64,000 nucleotides of DNA from the NCBI RefSeq assembly GCF_030406405.1, contig NZ_JAUEPL010000012.1:1-64000 (forward strand). Direction: 5' to 3'. Origin of the DNA: Streptomyces ficellus. Its GTDB lineage: Bacteria > Actinomycetota > Actinomycetes > Streptomycetales > Streptomycetaceae. The notes below the pieces were generated by a model that did not search any database, was not told the DNA's origin, and saw only the letters and a list, made by a program, of their open reading frames with translations. Of this stretch, positions 61,306-64,000 are shown piece after piece; positions within the stretch are counted from its first letter, which is position 1, and the number at the start of each line of letters is the position of its first letter. The position numbers and the translations under genes were made by a program.

Positions 61306-63297
61306 TCAGCTCGCGGGCTGGGCCGCCGCGGTCTTGCGGGTCCGGCGCCGGGGCCTGGCTTCCGTGGCCTCGGCGGCCTCGGCGGCTTCCGGGGCGGCGG
61401 TGGCGACCTTGCGGGTGCGGCGCGGCTTGACCTCGGCCTCGGGGGCCGGGGCGGAGGCCTCGGTCACCGGCTCGGCCGCCTTGCGCGTACGGCGACGGGG
61501 CTTCGTCGCCTCCGGCTCGGCCGCTTCCGTGGTCTCCGGCGCGGACGCCGCCGCCTTCTTGCGCGTACGGCGCGGCTTGGCTTCGGCCGCCTCGGCGGTG
61601 TCCACGGCGTCCACGGCCGGCTCTGCTGCCTTGCGGGTACGGCGGCGGGGCTTCACGGGCTCCTCCGCAACCGCAACCGCGACCGCTTCCGTCACCGGCT
61701 CGGCCACCGGCTCGGCGACCGGCGCGGCCGCCACCGGCGTGGCCTCCGGCGCAGCGCCCGCGCGGGTGCGGCGACGGCGGCGCAGGGTACGGGGCGCACC
61801 GGACTCGGCGGCCTCGTCGGCGGCGGGCGCCTCGGCGGGCGCCTTGGCGGGCGTCTCGGCGGCGGGCGCCGGGGCGTCGGTCAGCGGGGTGCCGCCCCGC
61901 GTACGGCGGCGCTGGCGCGGGGCGCGCGTACGCGCCGGGCGCTCCTCCTCCGTACGCTCCGTACGCTCAGGACGCGCCGAGCGCGACGTACGGGAGGAAC
62001 GGCCGCGGCCGCCCGTCTCGCCCAGGTCTTCCAGCTCCTCCGCGTCCAGGCCCTGGCGGGTCCGCTCGGCGCGCGGCAGCACACCCTTCGTACCGGCCGG
62101 GATGTCCAGCTCCTCGAAGAGGTGCGGGGACGTGGAGTACGTCTCGACCGGGTCGTTGAAGTTCAGCTCCAGCGCCTTGTTGATCAGCTGCCAGCGCGGG
62201 ATGTCGTCCCAGTCGACCAGCGTCACGGCGATGCCCTTGTTGCCGGCGCGGCCGGTGCGGCCCACCCGGTGGAGGTAGGTCTTCTCGTCCTCCGGCGTCT
62301 GGTAGTTGATCACGTGCGTGACGCCCTCGACGTCGATGCCACGGGCGGCGACGTCGGTGCAGACGAGCACGTCCACCTTGCCGTTGCGGAAGGCCCGCAG
62401 GGCCTGCTCGCGGGCGCCCTGGCCGAGGTCGCCGTGGACCGCGCCCGAGGCGAAACCGCGCCGCTCCAGCTGCTCGGCGATGTCGGCCGCCGTGCGCTTC
62501 GTACGGCAGAAGATCATCGCGAGCCCGCGGCCGTTGGCCTGGAGGATGCGCGAGACCATCTCGGGCTTGTCCATGGAGTGCGCGCGGTACACGTACTGCG
62601 CGATGTTCGCGACCGTCCTGCCCTCGTCGTCCGGCGCCGTGGCGCTGATGTGCGTGGGCTGCGACATGTAGCGGCGGGCCAGGCCGATGACCGCGCCCGG
62701 CATGGTCGCCGAGAACAGCATGGTCTGGCGCTTCGCCGGAAGCATGTTGATGATCTTCTCGACGTCGGGCAGGAAGCCCAGGTCGAGCATCTCGTCGGCC
62801 TCGTCCAGGACGAGGGCCTTGACGTGCGAGAGGTCCAGCTTGCGCTGGCCGGCCAGGTCGAGCAGGCGGCCCGGGGTGCCGACGATGACGTCGACGCCCT
62901 TCTTCAGGGCCTCGACCTGCGGCTCGTACGCACGGCCGCCGTAGATCGCGAGGACGCGGACGTTACGGACCTTGCCGGCGGTGAGCAGGTCGTTGGTGAC
63001 CTGGGTGCACAGCTCGCGCGTCGGGACGACCACCAGCGCCTGCGGGGCGTCGGTCAGCTGCTCGGGCTTTGCCCGGCCCGCCTCGACGTCCGCCGGGACG
63101 GTGACCCGCTCCAGCAGCGGCAGGCCGAAACCGAGGGTCTTGCCGGTGCCGGTCTTGGCCTGGCCGATGACGTCGGTGCCGGAGAGCGCGACCGGAAGGG
63201 TCATCTCCTGGATGGGGAAGGGGGACATGATGCCGACGGCTTCGAGGGCCTCGGCGGTCTCGGGAAGGATCCCGAGCTCTCGGAAAGTCGTAGTCAG
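61306..63297 (-). CDS. DEAD-box ATP-dependent RNA helicase with repetitive basic tail
   Basis: A 663-residue helicase if it starts at the CTG at 63297 (MTTTFRELGILPETAE), which has GAAGAGG seven bases upstream. That start is needed to include the Q-motif (F5 to Q30); the first ATG, at 63228, would cut it off. Motifs: AKTGTGKT, PTRELC, GTPGR, DEAD, SATMPG, and HRVGRTGRAG. About residues 400-663 are a disordered tail with at least five copies of a KPRR(R)TRK element separated by Ala/Glu/Val stretches, likely RNA-binding. Divergent from the ferritin-like gene. Confidence 0.9.
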   Translation of the reverse strand: MTTTFRELGILPETAEALEAVGIMSPFPIQEMTLPVALSGTDVIGQAKTGTGKTLGFGLPLLERVTVPADVEAGRAKPEQLTDAPQALVVVPTRELCTQVTNDLLTAGKVRNVRVLAIYGGRAYEPQVEALKKGVDVIVGTPGRLLDLAGQRKLDLSHVKALVLDEADEMLDLGFLPDVEKIINMLPAKRQTMLFSATMPGAVIGLARRYMSQPTHISATAPDDEGRTVANIAQYVYRAHSMDKPEMVSRILQANGRGLAMIFCRTKRTAADIAEQLERRGFASGAVHGDLGQGAREQALRAFRNGKVDVLVCTDVAARGIDVEGVTHVINYQTPEDEKTYLHRVGRTGRAGNKGIAVTLVDWDDIPRWQLINKALELNFNDPVETYSTSPHLFEELDIPAGTKGVLPRAERTRQGLDAEELEDLGETGGRGRSSRTSRSARPERTERTEEERPARTRAPRQRRRTRGGTPLTDAPAPAAETPAKAPAEAPAADEAAESGAPRTLRRRRRTRAGAAPEATPVAAAPVAEPVAEPVTEAVAVAVAEEPVKPRRRTRKAAEPAVDAVDTAEAAEAKPRRTRKKAAASAPETTEAAEPEATKPRRRTRKAAEPVTEASAPAPEAEVKPRRTRKVATAAPEAAEAAEATEARPRRRTRKTAAAQPAS
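61330..61680 (-). repeat. Basic KPRRRTRK-type repeats in the helicase tail
   Basis: Coding repeats of about 60-80 bases, each encoding K/A-(R)PRR(R)TRK followed by an Ala/Glu/Pro spacer, at least five copies. Confidence 0.7.
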
Positions 63298-63679
63298 GGT
63301 GCTGCCTCTTCTGTGAGACGCGGCATGAGGCGAACGCTGGGGGTCTTACCGTGCCGGTCACGTCCGGCCGCGGACCGCGCGGTCGGGTGGCGCGGGACCA
63401 CTGCCGTCGCTCGAGCGTCATACCGCTGAGGGGCCCCTCATGTGCGGCGAACGCGCACGGAGGGCTGTCGGGTCGGAGCCGATCGGGCCACCGACCGGGC
63501 ATCCTCATTCATGAGATGGCCCGCCGAGTACGTACCGAACGTGACTGAATACTCAGCAGGCGCAATACCACTGTACCCCGGAATCGCGCAGGCGTGTTGG
63601 GTCAATTGATAAGGAGGGGGAGGTCACAGTGACTGACCAGGGCCTTCCCGGGTGCGGCGGGCGGGCTATTGTGCGCTTC

Positions 63680-64000
63680 ATGGAGACGCCTGACAACGCC
63701 GCTGCTTCCGCCACCGCCGCCGAGGAACCGACCGGGATCGCCGCCCTGGGCTGGGCCGAGGCCTCCGCCGAGCCCCAGTACCGCGCGGCGGTCGTGGACC
63801 TGCTCGGCGCGCTCGCGTACGGAGAGCTGGCGGCCTTCGAGCGGCTCGCCGAGGACGCGAAGCTGGCGCCGACGCTCGCCGACAAGGCGGAGCTGGCGAA
63901 GATGGCGTCGGCCGAGTTCCACCACTTCGAGCGGCTCCGGGACCGGCTGACGGCGATCGACGCGGAGCCGACGGCGGCCATGGAGCCCTTCGCGAAGGCG
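63680..64000 (+). CDS. Ferritin-like fold protein, 5' part (runs off window)
   Basis: The first 107 codons of a gene cut by the window edge. The sequence (YRAAVVDLLGALAYGELAAFERL..., AELAKMASAEFHHFERLRDRL) contains the helical E-x-x-H spacing of a ferritin-like four-helix bundle, similar to the tRNA-hydroxylase (MiaE)-like group. The ATG at 63680 has no ribosome site but follows TATTGT (63667-63672) by seven bases, so a leaderless start is likely. Confidence 0.75.
   Translation, partial: METPDNAAASATAAEEPTGIAALGWAEASAEPQYRAAVVDLLGALAYGELAAFERLAEDAKLAPTLADKAELAKMASAEFHHFERLRDRLTAIDAEPTAAMEPFAKA

Noticed and set aside
1..64000. Mobile element or genomic island
   Set aside because: No integrase, transposase, attachment-site repeat or composition break was seen; gene order follows the conserved actinobacterial core.

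Overview
This window is a piece of a Streptomyces (or very close relative) chromosome. Base composition is uniformly about 70% G+C, coding sequences have strong third-position G/C bias, and GTG and TTG starts are common. The gene content is that of the conserved actinobacterial core: mycothiol synthesis, a BldK-type oligopeptide importer, and a sigma/anti-sigma/HtrA/TatB block. I recognise no tRNA or rRNA gene, insertion sequence, prophage or CRISPR array. About 59 protein genes plus one gene relic can be supported. Most other long open frames are shadows caused by high G+C.

Layout. 0.3-3.4 kb: a stand-alone anti-sigma-type ATPase and a multidomain SpoIIE-type phosphatase. 3.5-7.0 kb (minus): sdhC-sdhA-sdhB, whose SdhC carries a CHSCRH motif suggestive of a membrane Rieske-like cluster. 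7.5-12.6 kb: a small coiled-coil protein, an orphan peptide-binding lipoprotein with a large inserted linker, and typA. 13.0-24.5 kb: two complete tandem oligopeptide ABC operons (lipoprotein, two permeases, two ATPases), the first matching bldK by position beside typA, followed by a convergent S9 peptidase. 27-31 kb: mshB and envelope-associated genes, a DUF6411-like gene and the relic of a GH43 glycosidase. 31-38 kb: transglutaminase-like and acetyltransferase genes, ferredoxin, dapC, a secreted protein, a lysozyme-like membrane protein and dapE. 38-42 kb: a LOG-type protein, a FolP2-type DHPS homologue, a DivIVA-domain membrane protein, tag, an enoyl-CoA hydratase and a DUF3117 protein. 42-47.4 kb: an O-methyltransferase, then ECF sigma - zinc anti-sigma - HtrA - TatB. 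47.5-55 kb: Mrp, DUF1003, a soluble MgtE-like CBS protein, a lipoprotein, CorA and a SUFU-domain protein. 55-64 kb: an MFS exporter, a DUF6758 protein, a PHP phosphoesterase, MarC, an NYN-domain protein, an alpha/beta hydrolase, a DEAD-box helicase that appears to start with CTG, and the 5' end of a ferritin-like gene at the right edge.

How the genes fit together. The order from mshB to corA (mshB, ferredoxin, aminotransferase, dapE, LOG, folP2, DivIVA-like, tag, DUF3117, O-methyltransferase, sigma, anti-sigma, htrA, tatB, mrp, DUF1003, CBS protein, corA) parallels, from memory, the Mycobacterium tuberculosis Rv1170-Rv1239c region, so this is a deeply conserved chromosomal arm rather than an acquired island. 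Themes are peptide import and processing (two Opp systems, an orphan binding protein, a peptidase), envelope stress control (ECF sigma with a self-directed promoter, HtrA, TatB), cell-wall precursor supply (dapC, dapE) and magnesium handling (CorA, MgtE-like, DUF1003).

The most unusual non-coding signals are a perfect 40-base palindrome between bldKB and its permease, long stretches of identity between the two peptide-transport operons, and tandem repeat arrays just downstream of genes, two of which copy a stop-codon region. No wholly new multi-gene system is evident. The best candidates for new biology are the SdhC motif, the repeat arrays and the degenerate DHPS homologue.
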